From assembly GCA_024305405.1 (NCBI GenBank), contig JAKNDB010000109.1, positions 6,696,001 to 6,760,000 on the forward strand: 64,000 nt of DNA. The letters are read 5' to 3'. Source of the stretch: Dirofilaria immitis (lineage: Eukaryota > Nematoda > Chromadorea > Rhabditida > Onchocercidae). Below the pieces are notes generated by a model, which saw nothing but the letters and a program-made list of their open reading frames with translations, searched no databases and was not told the origin of the DNA. Below are positions 1 through 12,995 of the stretch, piece after piece. The position numbers were made by a program, and so were the translations under genes. Numbering within the stretch: position 1 is the first letter of the stretch; each line of letters opens with the position of its first letter.

Positions 1-308
1 TATGCGTTGATTATAGTGATGGTTTGTGCGAAGGTACACAGACACCCACACCTACATCCACACATCCTCACATTCATCTTTCTACCCATCCATATTATCA
101 TGAGGAAAATAGGATGTCATCATGAGTTCCCTGCAGGATGTCTTTCTTCCCGCCTTCCTCCTTTCCATACATGGGATCAAGGAAGTAGTCCGACATCAGC
201 AGCAGCAGAAAATACTTTTCCTGCCGTATATATGTATATGCACCATTTCATTCACATAGAGGCGCATACCCACGCACACATACACATACGCTTGAACACA
301 CACGCCTA

Positions 309-310
<2 letters not shown>
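1..310. other. Gene-free leading segment
   Basis: No coding signal is convincing here. The open frames on both strands are rich in His, Ile and Met from CA- and TA-rich DNA and have no domain content. The segment leads into a dinucleotide microsatellite. Confidence 0.6.
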
Positions 311-375
<65 letters not shown>

Positions 376-398
376 ATACATATATATATATATATACA
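311..398. repeat. (CA)n/(TA)n microsatellite
   Basis: About 30 uninterrupted CA units run from 311 to 370. A short mixed CATA stretch and a TA tract to about 396 follow. An opposite-strand open frame of Val-Cys repeats crosses it and is a repeat artefact. Confidence 0.95.
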
Positions 399-474
399 CA
401 CCCACCACAAACACACACATGCAATCTAAATTACTCACTGATAACAAGATATAGCAAAGTGAATGGACAGGCAA

Positions 475-2686
475 AGCGCCACTGTGATTACATGCAAGGG
501 TTTGAGCGGGATAGCATTATCATTTATGAGAGCAACTCTTGTCTCTTTGAGGGAACGGGTGAAATAAGGATAAGAGAATGAATAGCAAGCAAGTATATAC
601 GAAACAAGGAATAATGAATCAATCGTGGGACTGATATCGTATGACGGTGATGACGAGAGTACAACAAGGCCATCCATAATGAATGCAAACTGGAAAGACG
701 CTTTTCGAGGGTGAAAAATTGCAAGAGGACAGGCTATCGGACCATCAAGATGACAATAAAACGTTGGAAGGTGATACATGCTTCTGCCTCATCCATTTTC
801 CATCCCGTCCCACAAAATCAACCATTGGTTAATACCCTCCTTCCACCAGTCTTTTCCATCATTAAAATGAGTATCAACTAACATCAATCCATCTCTACCT
901 CTTTTCCCCGCACGCAACTGCGGATAATCACAATTAGTCTAGCGATGCCCCTTCACAGCAAATGGAAAATGAAATTCCAACGTATGATCCATACAAACCA
1001 TTACCTTCTCATTCCAGTGATATGTATACGGTGTACACATATATAATAATCATCAGCTGACCCAGTTCCAATCCTTGCACATGAAATTACTTCCCACCCC
1101 TACCTGACAACAATCTCTGTCGGTTCAAAAGATCAAGACTGTATCTTAAGTCAGCCAAATCCACTTCATCACCATCCGAGTGAGGTAAATTAAAATAACT
1201 GAGCTTATAATTTACAACCCCTATACCGATTCAGGAAATCCATTCGCTAAACTAGCAAATAAGATGGGAAACCATTCCGACATAAATAAAATTCAAAAAC
1301 TTTGCTAAGTGTACTCTAGAAATTCCGAAATTTTCAGAACCTGGATTTACCATCTCAACAATTGAACCAAATGCATTCCCAGTTAGTGTACAAACTTTGT
1401 AAAATCACTCATTATATATTGTATTTTTCTCTTATCAGAAACATTTAGATAACACTTTTTAAAAAGTTATAAGAAAACTTTTGCTCGCACCATTACAGAA
1501 TATTATGCACTTCCATTACTCGACAAACAAATTATGTGAAAAAAGATGATGAAATGATTATGCGAGGAAAAGCGAAAAGAGAAGTGTAAAAAATCATTCC
1601 TTTGACATAGACTTCTACATGAGAATTAAGCTGAATTGATTTTATCAGTTCAGTTTCAAGTTTGAAAATATATGACGAATTTGAGAACAATTATGTGCAT
1701 AAGAGATGGTTTACACCAGTGAAAGAAAATAAACGAAAATGCTATTATGGAATGGAAAATACAGATGAAGTGAATAAAAGACACACTGGTAACAGGGAGA
1801 AAGAAAGGAAATAAATGAAATGGAAAGTTAAACAAAATGAAACAAACAGGTAAAGCTCGGTAGTGCAAAACATGCGTACACAACGGTTTGGAAGTAAGAG
1901 ATTATGCTTATGCATCGGTAGTTTAGAAAAGGAAAAAATGAATTAAAAATTAGCTGCTTAAGAGCTAAACAGGAAAGCTACACATATATTAACGGAACAA
2001 AAGCACAAAATATTAAAGCAGTGTCTTTGAAAATCCTTAAAATGGAGAAACTTTATAAATATGATGAAAACGACTGGAAACACCCGGCTGCTAGTCTATA
2101 TATAACAAAGTGACTGTTCAAAACTGGAAGACATCTTCAAAATAATGAATATGCTCCAAAGAAATTTTAGAAAGAAAAAAATGCAAAACATTGGAGCTGC
2201 ACAGGCTCGACTCCAACCAACATCTTAATTGAAAATCAAAGATTTTTCCTCGTTATAAAAGCTCGAAATTTGATGTATTTCGTCATTCCTTTTAAAGTCC
2301 AACGAGATCACAGAAGATGATTCAAAAATCATAAATATAGTCGAGAATTCTTTTTTAAAAAAGCAGCCAAGGCAACTCCATCTGATTATATACATAAGTG
2401 AGTATCAAATACAGCAAAAAGAACTGCGATAAAAAGAAACAAAAAAAAACTGTGCCCATTTGCATAAGCATAAAAATTGTTGAAATGGTTCCAAATGATG
2501 AAGTATTATGCCAGATAAATCACACTTATTAAACCAAAAAAGGGAAAAATAACAAAAAAACCACATTAAAGAAACATCGTACTCATTCGCAAATTTGCAG
2601 AAAAAAATGTAACTTCTGCTGTATTCTGCAATTAAATTGAGGAAAAAAAGGATCATTTATCACCTACAAATTTAAAAAAACCACAA
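475..2686. other. Intergenic, no gene seen
   Basis: About 2.2 kb of AT-rich sequence lies downstream of the GATA factor stop. Short open frames on the minus strand (435-779, 1656-1883, 2405-2656) are Phe/Ile/Ser-rich and resemble no known domain. The 3' UTR of the GATA gene should lie just below 2687. No clear repeat family or RNA gene was recognised. Confidence 0.5.
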
Positions 2687-5593
2687 TCAAATGGGTGCCG
2701 CTTGATTCTGGGCTTGTAACGCATTCTGTTGTTCGAATAATGATTGTCCATTCAGATTTCCCTGCAATGTGTTATGCTGTTGTTCTAGAAGTGCAAATGT
2801 TGCTGCAGCCGATGGTGAAATGGAAATTAATGATGAAAGAACTGATTGTGGATTAGTAGATGAAGCATCCTCTTCTTTGACACGACGTCTGAAACGCTGT
2901 TGAATGATATCCTTTCGCATATGTACCGGTCGATTTGTCTGGAAAAATCATTATTGAAAATTCACATATAAATATCCATTTCTCGACTTTTCCAGTAAGA
3001 AATATAATGCATTAAATGAGCCCGGTAGCAAAACTGTTGCACATTAAGCGTCACGATTTCGACAAAGTACTTCTCATTTAAGAAAATGGAAAAGTCCTGG
3101 AAGCACTTTCAAATATGTTTAATCATCCAAGCCAGATGAATCTGGTATCATGATAGGTTAAAAAATAAAATACAGAAAAAAGGAAAGAGAAGATAAAACT
3201 ACTGATAAGCTGATTCACAATAGATAGATATGTCAAATGATTTCTGATACCTAATGAAAACTCACCCTATGTAAACGATAATAAAGGCCGCACGCATTAC
3301 ATACTAATTTACCACTTTGATCCCTCCTCCAAGCTGTTGTCTTTGTTGTTAAACAATTGCTGCATCGCGACATCGATGGCGAATTGTTGTTACTGTTATT
3401 ACTTGTATCTTCCTCCTCCTGAAATAAAAAAAAAACTCCAATTTGCAAGAGCATGCAAAATATCTACCAATAATTTCTAGAATACCATTTATAAGTGCCA
3501 CACTATTACAGATGGAAATTTTATCCTAAAAAACTAATGAATGTTTATCTTATCAAAATTAAAACTACCATTTCTATCAAAATTCAAAGATTTGAATTTT
3601 TCAATTTCATTTCTTCATGAAAAATTATCGTGCACTTACCCACGAGTATCGCAAATCCATTCATAATTAACCCTAGGAAACATCAAGAATGAGCTTACTT
3701 CCATGATGAGGTCATTCATGCCGTCCTCCGTGCTATTTGGTGTAGACGAAGTAGGAGGATGGGCCGTAGCTGGCTGCTGACAAAGCATTGACAGAATATT
3801 TTGTTGCGCCGCAGCGTTCGCTCCGCCAGTAGCCATCAAATTTGCGGCCAATGAAAAAGAATCAAAAGTGCTGCTGCTGGATATACAAAACTGTCCGTTT
3901 TCACGGCCGCTTCTATTGATTTTTGATTTGTAACTGAATCCTGCAGTGAATCGGATTCGCACGTACGGGAATATCCAACATATATGTTCTTCAAAAAAAG
4001 AACTGTATCATCAGTCAAAATGTTTAATGTAATGATACTATAAAATCGATTCCAGGAATATCCTAAGAAGAAGAAAATCGAATGGTCTATTTAGAAGAAC
4101 TATACATACTAAAGCTCCTTCGTTATATATTTTGGATTTTATTCTTAATAACAAGCTGACAATGTATAACAATACTTTAGAAGGCACATTTGCATCAAAT
4201 ACATCTTTATTGAGATATACCGTCACCAGAACTTTTTCCAAATCTCTCAATAATTATTTCAAAATACTCCCTCAAAGTAACTTGCTCTAATCCCAACCAG
4301 TACATGTATTTTAAATTGTTAAAGAGTACTGAGCATAAAACAGTTTTGTTATGATGTCGTAACGAAACATTTTCTGAAACAGAGTTGTACACTTACCAGA
4401 TTTTGAGCAAGCAAATTGTTACTGCTATTAACTTTTTCTACCCTATGTACTGCTTCTCTGTTTGGTTTCCGTTTCCTGCTGCCGCTCAGTGCATGATTAT
4501 GATTATCCGCTGGCGTCATCTCACTAAAAATTGAAGTCTTTATGAGTTATCCTGAATCAAAAATCCAAGAATGAACACTGATCTGTGAAAACATTAGGAA
4601 TATAACGAAAAGGACAAGTGAACATATTTACCTTTCAGCATTCCCTATTGTTGTATCACTATTCTCAAGTAATGAAGGCGATGGTGTTTCTTTTTCTTCT
4701 GTTCCACATTCCGAGATCTAGAAAAATTAATATGTAAACGTAGCTAAAATTTCTCGATCTTATAGCTTAATTAAATTTTAAATCTCAACGAATAAAAACA
4801 GAAATATCTCTTAACTATTGCGCAATGAGTGACATATTTCATAATACAAATATTTGAAGAGCACGATAATACTGAGAACAGAGGATGGGCCGGGCAATTA
4901 AAAACCACTTGGAAGTATAAACAGATCCGTCTTTTGTGTAAATGAATAAAATAGATGAAAAAAAGTTGACTTCAATCAAATTATATTTCATTACGAAATT
5001 ACAAAGTTAAAAACGTAGAGGAAAACCCAATAACAATTAATTTTATTGCTATAGCATTAAACTTTGGCGGCAAAATCAAGATTCTTAAATGAAATTAATC
5101 ATATTTACCACTTCATCTTTCAGAGTTATCGATCTCTCGGCCGTACTTTTGTCATCTTCGGCGCTCACTGCTACGTCAACTCCGTATCCAGGTTGCCTAA
5201 GCGCAAATAATGTTTCAACCCGCACACGTAATTGATCCAGCTTATCAGATAGTTGCGCAACACAGTCCTGAACTCCAAAACATAGTTTGTAGATCATGTT
5301 TTGTGTCATCAGAAAATTAATAGCGATTCTTATTTAAATTTTTCCAGAGCAATAAAAATTAGCTATGAAAGAAAAAGAATGCTACTAAACTGTTTGAAGA
5401 TGCGTTTGCACAAACAACTGGGCGGATCTGCACACATTACATTTCATATAGAGAAGAGACTTTTAAACCAACCACCCTAAAACTTGAATTATGAGTTATT
5501 AAAATAAACCTTTATATCAGCGTGAAGCTGTCGACACGATGCACAACCCATATTTGTAGTTAATGGGAGAGGTGAGGAAGCAACCATTGTCAT
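2687..5593 (-). CDS. egl-18/elt-6: GATA-type zinc-finger transcription factor, EGL-18/ELT-6-like
   Basis: Predicted nuclear DNA-binding regulator. Seven minus-strand exons can be read: 5520-5593, 5109-5267, 4632-4717, 4397-4523, 3699 to about 3985, 3266-3418 and 2687-2938, giving roughly 380 residues. A single C4 GATA finger (CSNC ... [12 protein letters not shown]) lies in the 3266-3418 exon. The basic tail [19 protein letters not shown] opens the last exon. This finger-plus-tail combination is, in my memory, characteristic of C. elegans EGL-18 and ELT-6, regulators of epidermal seam and vulval fates. The N-terminal part has a Cys pair (GCASC) and a short coiled-coil-like stretch. The C-terminus is Gln/Ala-rich. 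The ATG at 5593 has a second in-frame ATG at 5587 and follows a possible splice-leader acceptor. The 3699 exon carries an apparent one-base deletion in the A run at 3887-3890. C. elegans has two adjacent paralogues; only one copy is seen here. Confidence 0.85.
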
Positions 5594-8339
5594 CCTTGCT
5601 GCATACACATGCACTCACACAGAGTTCTATCTCGAACGTTTCTTCAGTTGAGATCGATGGTGGTGCCTTCAACAAAAAGAATGACGTCATTTTTCGATAT
5701 CTTCAAAACAGAATGTTCAAACAATTATGATTTACAAAGCTGGAACAAGTAATAAACGAAAGGATCCATAACAGTGATAACGAGGAACGAAGAGGAGACG
5801 ATTGGCATGAAGACTGAACAACTTATACTTTAGAACAAACACGGCGATAAATGACATGCACATTATTGGCTGCTGCCATGAAAGAGAATCGAATTTTATA
5901 TGAATAATTAGTTGTTAAAACGATACACTGTTCTACAGTAATGTCTATGGGAAAGACAGCTTGGAGTCTAAATTGTTACATGCTTGAATTACATGAAGAA
6001 TTGAACTACATGGAAAAATCAGACATGCAAAGATTTCTGAATTTGAGGTAGTGATGACGAAAAGCAAGAGTAAAGATTCGCTGACAATGTAAGGTTTATA
6101 AAATCGAAGATGAACAGCATGGCGATTGCTGAATAGAGAGGAACGAGAAAATGGAGGAATACTCAATGAGTCACATCAATGAACATCAGCAGTATCCTCC
6201 GTAAAACCAGTTCACAACACGGTCACTTGGAGCAAAAAGAATAGGAAGAGGTATAGGAGGAGGAGGAGAGTGAGGACAGCGAGGTTAGTACGTTGTCACC
6301 TAGGTTAGTCATCGAACGAGAACATAAAGTTGTCACCTAAGTTAGCACAATGAATTGTTATTTGCTCTTTTGGGTACAAGCTGGATTCACTGCCACCAGC
6401 AACTGCAACACTACCTGCTACCATGAATATTTTCCGCTGTGTGTCGTAAGGTCAATCATACATATGTCACCAAATGATAGGCACGCCTCTCGTATGCCAC
6501 AGAGGTTATCCCTCATTGTTATTTATTTGCATATCTTCGACCGTCCAACCCCTCACGACCTACCCATTTCGTCAGCTCAGTGTTACTAACTACAAATCGC
6601 CTATTCCTTCTTCAACATGATTACATCATTAATTTTAATTGGTACTCTATTGTACACTGAAAAAGCAATTCCCGAGATATCATCCATGTATAACTTTTTG
6701 TTTCTTTGCAGCTCGCACAGGTAAAGCTGATGTTATTTCGACAGGGAAACTGATAAGGAATGCAGTTCATAATACCATAAAATTCAAATCCAGCTAATTG
6801 TAGCATCGAAATGTATTATATTCAGAGTATTAAGCAACTTTTGCGCATACTTGCTATTCCTTCCGTTTTCTGCACATTGCCAAACGGCCGTTCAGCACAA
6901 GCGACTCGCATACAATAAACCTTGTCATGTAAGACGTCTAAAATTTACTGTTGATTAGCAATCAGTAAGCTTACAATACAAGTGTAACATAAAAATGGAA
7001 TTAACAGTAAGCAATACTCACCGCCTATACTGAGATAAAATATGGTTCAGCTTTGAATAAGCATATGAATATTTCGCATAGCAGAATGAATCAAAAAAAA
7101 AAAAAAAAGAAAACGTATAATCCAACCAGTTAGTAAGCATAGAAGATTCTTACGACGGTCGAGATACTTCATCTTTTAGATAACGGACCATTTGGAAGGC
7201 AACAGTTCGTGTTATTTTGACAATATAGCATTTACAAGCCAAATATTACAGAAAGTTTTCTGGATAAGATATCACAGAACAAAAAACTGCTACGGGTTAA
7301 GAAGAAAAATAGTTATGCGCCCTGAAATTGGTCACCACTAATCATAAGTAAATTATTAAGGTCGTGAAACTAGCTTGAAAATTGTCACTAAAAGAGAAAG
7401 CTAGGAGGATTAAGGTTATTTAAAATGATGCGACACTAGGTGACGGAATGTTTAACAGTTCCAAACAAAAGTGTTGAACCATTAAAACGTGAAGAGTAAG
7501 CATGAATCACGGAAGAAAAGCAATCCGATGGCTTGCAAGCAAAGTTTCAAATCAATGAAAGCAGAGCTCTGGAAAGATATAGTGAAGCTATATGGAACGC
7601 ATTACAGGTAGAACGTTAGACAGTGATCATTTCGCACCTGCGACTGATTAACTTCGACCACCACCAGTCAGCAGCATCAACATAACACATCACTACAGTA
7701 ACAATAATAATAACTAACAACTATTCGAGTACCACCAGGAAATTTAACATTTTATGCAGATTTACCATTATGAACTAATATCGATCATTTGGTAAACTGC
7801 CAAATGACAACGACCACAACTGACAACATCATTAACAACGTCTAACAACTTGCAGAGAGGATTAATGCGCTTACTGATTTATGCAATTGATAATAAGCAG
7901 TGAGCACTAATCAGTAATCAGCTAAATTAGTTAACTAGTAAGCCAAAAAGTGCTCATCAATTTGTGATTCAAATCGACGATTTTTAATTTTTATTGTCAC
8001 GTTTTCCACTTTTATTATCATGATGCAAATTAGCAAGTTTTTACTGCTTACGATGATGATATATGCATTGAGGTCGTGCAAAAAAACACACACTACACAA
8101 GATGCGACAATATTTTAATTACATTGTGAGAGAAAGGCTTCCGAGGATCATGAAGTATTGTAAAAACACTACGATTACATTATCTAAGTCTATGTAAACG
8201 TGCTTCCAATAACACGCCTTTTAATAAACGATCAGTAGTTTTTTAATAATGTTTCAGAAAATTCTGTTCTAAAGGATTCGAATTAACAAAAACAATAGCA
8301 ATAACAACTAACAAAAACAGCGGAAATCAGAGAGTTGAT
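5594..8339. promoter_or_regulatory. Upstream region of the GATA gene, no CDS seen
   Basis: This is the first part of a 7.4 kb gene-free interval upstream of the GATA start codon. It must contain that gene's promoter or trans-splice region, but no specific element can be named. It holds a 16-base A tract at 7093-7108. Short open frames (5945-6166, 6350-6589, 6621-6806) have no recognisable domain. Confidence 0.4.
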
Positions 8340-9300
8340 TGGTATCAAAATGATATTGGCATCACGGCTTAGATGCATCAACTGCATACGTAGTTGACGT
8401 GGGCCAGGAAATGGAAGGAACGGATAGATGAAGAATGAGAAAGATATAACAATATCTCATTGTCTGTAAACGAGCAACATAGTCTGTCACAAAGAACAAC
8501 GATCTCGATCAATCACTCTTTACAACACCTCTGTCCCGTTCTCGCTTTCGCTTACAGCTACGTCCTTGTCTCGTCCTGCTCGTCTCTTCTACGGATGTCT
8601 CGAGGACGAAGGTTCGATTTTCAGTGTTCCCTCCCTGCTTGTTTCGCCTATTATCGAAATAGAAGTAGCAAAGGAGGTAACGTTGATGGCTGGTGGAAGT
8701 AGTGTTGCGGGGCGATGACGACGATGACAGCAGTAACCCTTTGCCCATTCTCTGATAGCACTTATCAACTCACTAACTCAGAAATAGAAGCAAGAGAGAC
8801 ACAGCAGGAGAGCCCAGCATCACTAATCAACAGAGCAGCATTCCTACCTCGAAAGCCCATTGTTAGTAGTAGCAGTCACCCTTCCTCGCCCGTATTCTGT
8901 CACTCCTCCATCCCCGTTGACTGTCCCCTTGTCCCCTTCCCTTATCCCCGCTGTTGTTAGCGCATCTACCATAAGTCCACCTCTTTTTCCCTAAACATAA
9001 CATTCAAAATTTACTCAGAATTCAGTCAGTCATTAGTAAATCACCTACAAGAACTTATTTCGGTTTTCTTACCTTTTCCTTCCATACTCTTTCTCCTTCC
9101 TCTTTTTACCTTCGGCCACTTACCGATCCAAATTATTCACTCCCTTCTTAACAAGTAGTGCAAACAAAAAGACCGAATCACCACAAACCAAAACTCATTC
9201 TGACCGGATGAAGCGACGGTCCCCTTGTTGTACATCTGTCAGTCAATCACTGTCCAAATCTTCCTCATGTAAACATATTATCAGTATACAATACGAGAGG
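8340..9300. other. GC-richer noncoding block upstream of the GATA gene
   Basis: By eye this block has a more even base composition than its AT-rich surroundings. It carries overlapping open frames on both strands (8460-8702, 8509-8748, 8715-8960). None shows a domain, and overlapping openness on both strands suggests composition rather than coding. It may be a control region or a noncoding upstream exon of the GATA gene. Confidence 0.3.
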
Positions 9301-10233
9301 AACTTCCCAAAACTAATCGAAATCACTTCCCGGAACCTCTGTTTAGTATCATTCCCTCAGCATCTTTAATGATCTGTGCTCACTCTCTCCCAGTTTCCCC
9401 GAAAAATAACAAACATGCAAATAACAGCATTCGCTAATGCTACCTTACACGACAACATCGATTTTCGCATCATATCAATAATAACAGTGACAACTGCAAA
9501 ATGTCGTAGACCAACTATTCCTTATGAGGCTTATTAATACAACATTATCGATTTTTTCCAAATTTAATGATAACACAACGTGTCCAGTACTACAACGACA
9601 ACGACAACGACAACAATCTCGGATAATGAATGTACCGGTGATAATCTATCTACATGGATATGTGCAATATCATCGATCACTGTTGATAACATATATCCCA
9701 GAAATAACGGAGACTTGGAGAACGAAAACAAAAGTGCAGGATATATCCGATTTTACATAGATTCATTGCTACCGAACGTGTATGCATGCCTGCATGAAAC
9801 TGTATATGCATATGTTCGTATATGTGGTGTATAGCGGACATATGTACCCGATAGAAGAGTCAAACTTGACTCTATTCGACCCAGTATCTTTGATTCGGGT
9901 AATAAACTTCCTTTCGATGACAACGTATCAGAGAATTATCTTGGAAAAATATGAGTACTTCATTGCTATTCATCTTCTCATCAAAAGAGCTGAAATGTAC
10001 ATTTCCTAGCTTCCCACTGTATTTCCAGACGAGTTATGAAGATGGAAATCTCAATAAGATAAAAAATAAAAAAAAGCTGACAAAATTTACAAAATCAAAT
10101 ATAACTTTGCAGTTTACTAACACGAAAATCCATCTCCGTAGAAAGTCGCTTTTATTCTGTGATTATAAGTTTGCAAAAAGATTTCGCGATGAAAATCGAA
10201 TAATACCAAAGGAAACTATACAGTGGGTGGATT

Positions 10234-10303
10234 GGATGGATGGATGGATGGATGGATGGATGGATGGATGGATGGATGGATGGATGGATGGATGGATGGA
10301 TGA
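10234..10303. repeat. (GGAT)n tetranucleotide microsatellite
   Basis: About 17 near-perfect GGAT units. It creates artefact open frames on both strands: Trp-Met-Asp-Gly repeats on plus, His-Pro-Ser-Ile repeats on minus. Confidence 0.95.
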
Positions 10304-11068
10304 TGGACTGACTACTGAGTCAGTAAGTAGTAGCTGATGGAAAGAGGGACTGGATAAAAATTTGTGTGCTGAAATGGTAATCAATGTTTCCTGAGTGATA
10401 TGCAGTAGGAGTTTAAAATGGGGTGCGTCACCACCGTCAGAATACAAACATACGACTGAATGAATGGAAAGGAAGAAGGAACGAGAGGTTGGGGAAATAG
10501 GAAAGAAGAGGAGAGGGGCTGAGGACCCAAAGAAAGGATTATGTTAACGGCTGTAGAAGAAACAGAGGTCAACTCGCGTAGAGGTCATTTTCTTTAGCAA
10601 GTAAAACACCTGCTGATAGAGCAATCTGCGATCATCATATCACGTCACATGTTATTTTCTTCCTTTCTTCGGAATTTATTCGTACTTGTATCAGTTTCCT
10701 CCGAGATTGTTTGAGCTGACGTATTTGCCTATGCAGAATCCTCTTTCAAAAATTTACTGCAAAAGGATCAGAAATCTTTCTAGGAAAAAGAAGCAAGCAG
10801 AATGAGGATAAAATTCCTCACAGAAAAATCTAACTTTCACGCTCAAGCTTTGACTTGGAATTGCGAGCATTGTCGCTCTATTGAAACTGATGAAAGGTGA
10901 CTAAAATGATTTTAGAATTCTATCCTACTGATCCGCTGATGCATGGTTAAGCGATATATCTAGCTGAAAAATTGTAAAAGTCTCCATCAATAATCAAAAG
11001 AACGAAATTTCAAGATTAAACAATGAATGAGAAATTGAAATATTATGATGAAGTTTAAAACAATGGCC

Positions 11069-11110
11069 TTAAAAAAAATGGCTTGGCTTTTAAAAAAATG
11101 GCCTGGCCTT
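11069..11110. repeat. Two-copy 21-bp tandem repeat
   Basis: Two adjacent 21-bp units (11069-11089 and 11090-11110) share the pattern TTA(A)n-TGGC-TGGC-TT and differ at a few bases. They lie just upstream of a perfect hairpin at 11122-11157. Confidence 0.7.
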
Positions 11111-11121
11111 TAACCACGTTC

Positions 11122-11157
11122 TTTCTCTGAATTGGTTTTTTAACCAATTCAGAGAAA
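11122..11157. repeat. Perfect 16-bp inverted repeat (hairpin)
   Basis: Left arm 11122-11137, loop TTTT at 11138-11141, right arm 11142-11157. All 16 positions pair. It lies in the gene-free interval between the GATA and TM9SF3 genes. It could be a small foldback element or a structured transcript; nothing shows that it is expressed. Confidence 0.85.
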
Positions 11158-12995
11158 AAAACTAACCCTGTAGTTATAAAAATGAAACATAATATAGAAA
11201 ATCGAAGGACTTACGAATATTGCTAATAAATTAGCTTATAAATCGCATTTTGATACATCCTTCATCAATCAGTAGTGTCAAGCATTGAACAAAGGCATTT
11301 TAGAAGTTTTAGAACTAGCGCTATTATTATTTATGTATCCGATGACAAATCCACTAATTTGGCGCTCTCCTCCACATCAGTCGATTTCTCCGTAAGAAGC
11401 AATGTCCATAAATATTAGTTTTCCGCAATATATGTGTAGCCTTCTTTCGGTTCCAACATGGCTAGCACAGATAACAAAATGGATCTTATTAACAAATATC
11501 AAGGGCGTTAATTATCATCAGACGATACTTTGGAGAACTGGTGATATTATGAATGATGAGAAATGGCCCACAGTTAAATAAATGGAGACATGATCGTTAA
11601 AATCCAGCTTTCCTGAAGCATGTCGTTAGTATTTTCCTATTCTTACCCGTATCACGCCACTCTCTGCTTTTAAAAATATCTCATAAAAATAAAACTTAAT
11701 AATAATAATGAGCGCAAAAAATTTTTCGATGACACCATCACGATGAATCTCTTAGAACGTTATCACAACGTTTTCTATCAATAATTTCACCAAAAATATC
11801 TTAGCACTTAACGATCGAAAATAAAGATATTAATGAGTTTTAAAACAACTTTTTGAAATGCATCATCCTATCCCGAAAAATGCGAAATGTGATGTTTCCC
11901 ACCTAATGTCAAGATTGAGACATTCTTATAGTTAGACGCCACTATGCCTTCGATGCTACTTCAACATTTGGTATTTCTATAGTTGGTGATTTAAGTGCGA
12001 AACTCTAATTCAAAATGAAACACGGAAACTACTCGCAAAAGTCACAGCCCACAAAGGGAAGTAAAGCATGCTTCAATATGCCGGGTGAAAGCACAAGACG
12101 AGATGGGACGTAAGAACACCATCTACGATTTTCTTTTTAGTCTTGTCTACTCTATACTTATCCGAACATGATCGCCGATGGCAAGCCATTTCCAAACTTA
12201 ATATGAGATGTTTAGAATTCTGATTTGAATTTCTTGAATAAAAACAACTCACGACTTCAATCACCTTATCAGTGCTGCTTTTTTGTTAGATCATAATATA
12301 TACTTACTTTCCTTAAACATATGCAACTAAAAAACGTTGCAGAAGAAATGTGATTGATGCAAAAAAAAAACAGATTTTATCATAACAAGGAAATGGCGAA
12401 ATATACATCCCAGTTTTGCACTACAAATATTTAATAACAAACAAGTAATTTACTTGCAACCTTTTAGATGAATGAAAAAAATTCGGAACCCCACTTATGA
12501 AAGCGAATCATGCAGGTCTTCTATGAAGTTTGGATAATTCAGCTTTTAAAAATAACTGATTAGGAAAGTTACAAATATTCGGTTAACACGGTACTAGTTA
12601 CTTCGTAGATTCACTCTTGGCTCGATAATAATTATGTAATGCAGCTAACAATCATTAGACTGCGAAATTTACTCCAATAGTTATAGATTTATGAATAAAT
12701 ACTGTCTTGTTTTTCTAAATTATATCAATAACCCGTAGTTACAAAAAAACTGTATTTTCAAAACACTTTGCAAGACATATTCAACTAACTTTGGATATAC
12801 GCCAATTTTTTAGACTATAATGAAAAAAAAAAGTTATCGAGAAATAATGTTTACAAAAAAACAGAATAAGACATACGAAACACCGTAATCATTCGATACA
12901 AATGATCATTATAGTCTATTACATTAAACTAATTTTTCACCTACGTTTCAGCAACCTTTGCATACAAATTATTGAAAAACCAAACATGGATAAAT
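11158..12995. other. Intergenic, no gene seen
   Basis: AT-rich sequence between the hairpin and the 3' end of the TM9SF3 gene. It should include the TM9SF3 3' UTR just below 12996. The one open frame over 60 residues (12073-12264, minus) has no recognisable features. Confidence 0.5.

Noticed and set aside
196..474. Minus-strand open frame of repeated Val-Cys
   Set aside because: It is the translation of the CA/TA microsatellite and has no other sequence support.
8460..8960. Overlapping open frames on both strands
   Set aside because: There is no domain, no splice-consistent extension and openness on both strands, which fits GC-richer composition rather than coding.
9951..10447. Open frames across the GGAT repeat on both strands
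   Set aside because: They are repeat-driven (Trp-Met-Asp-Gly or His-Pro-Ser-Ile) with no conserved flanks.
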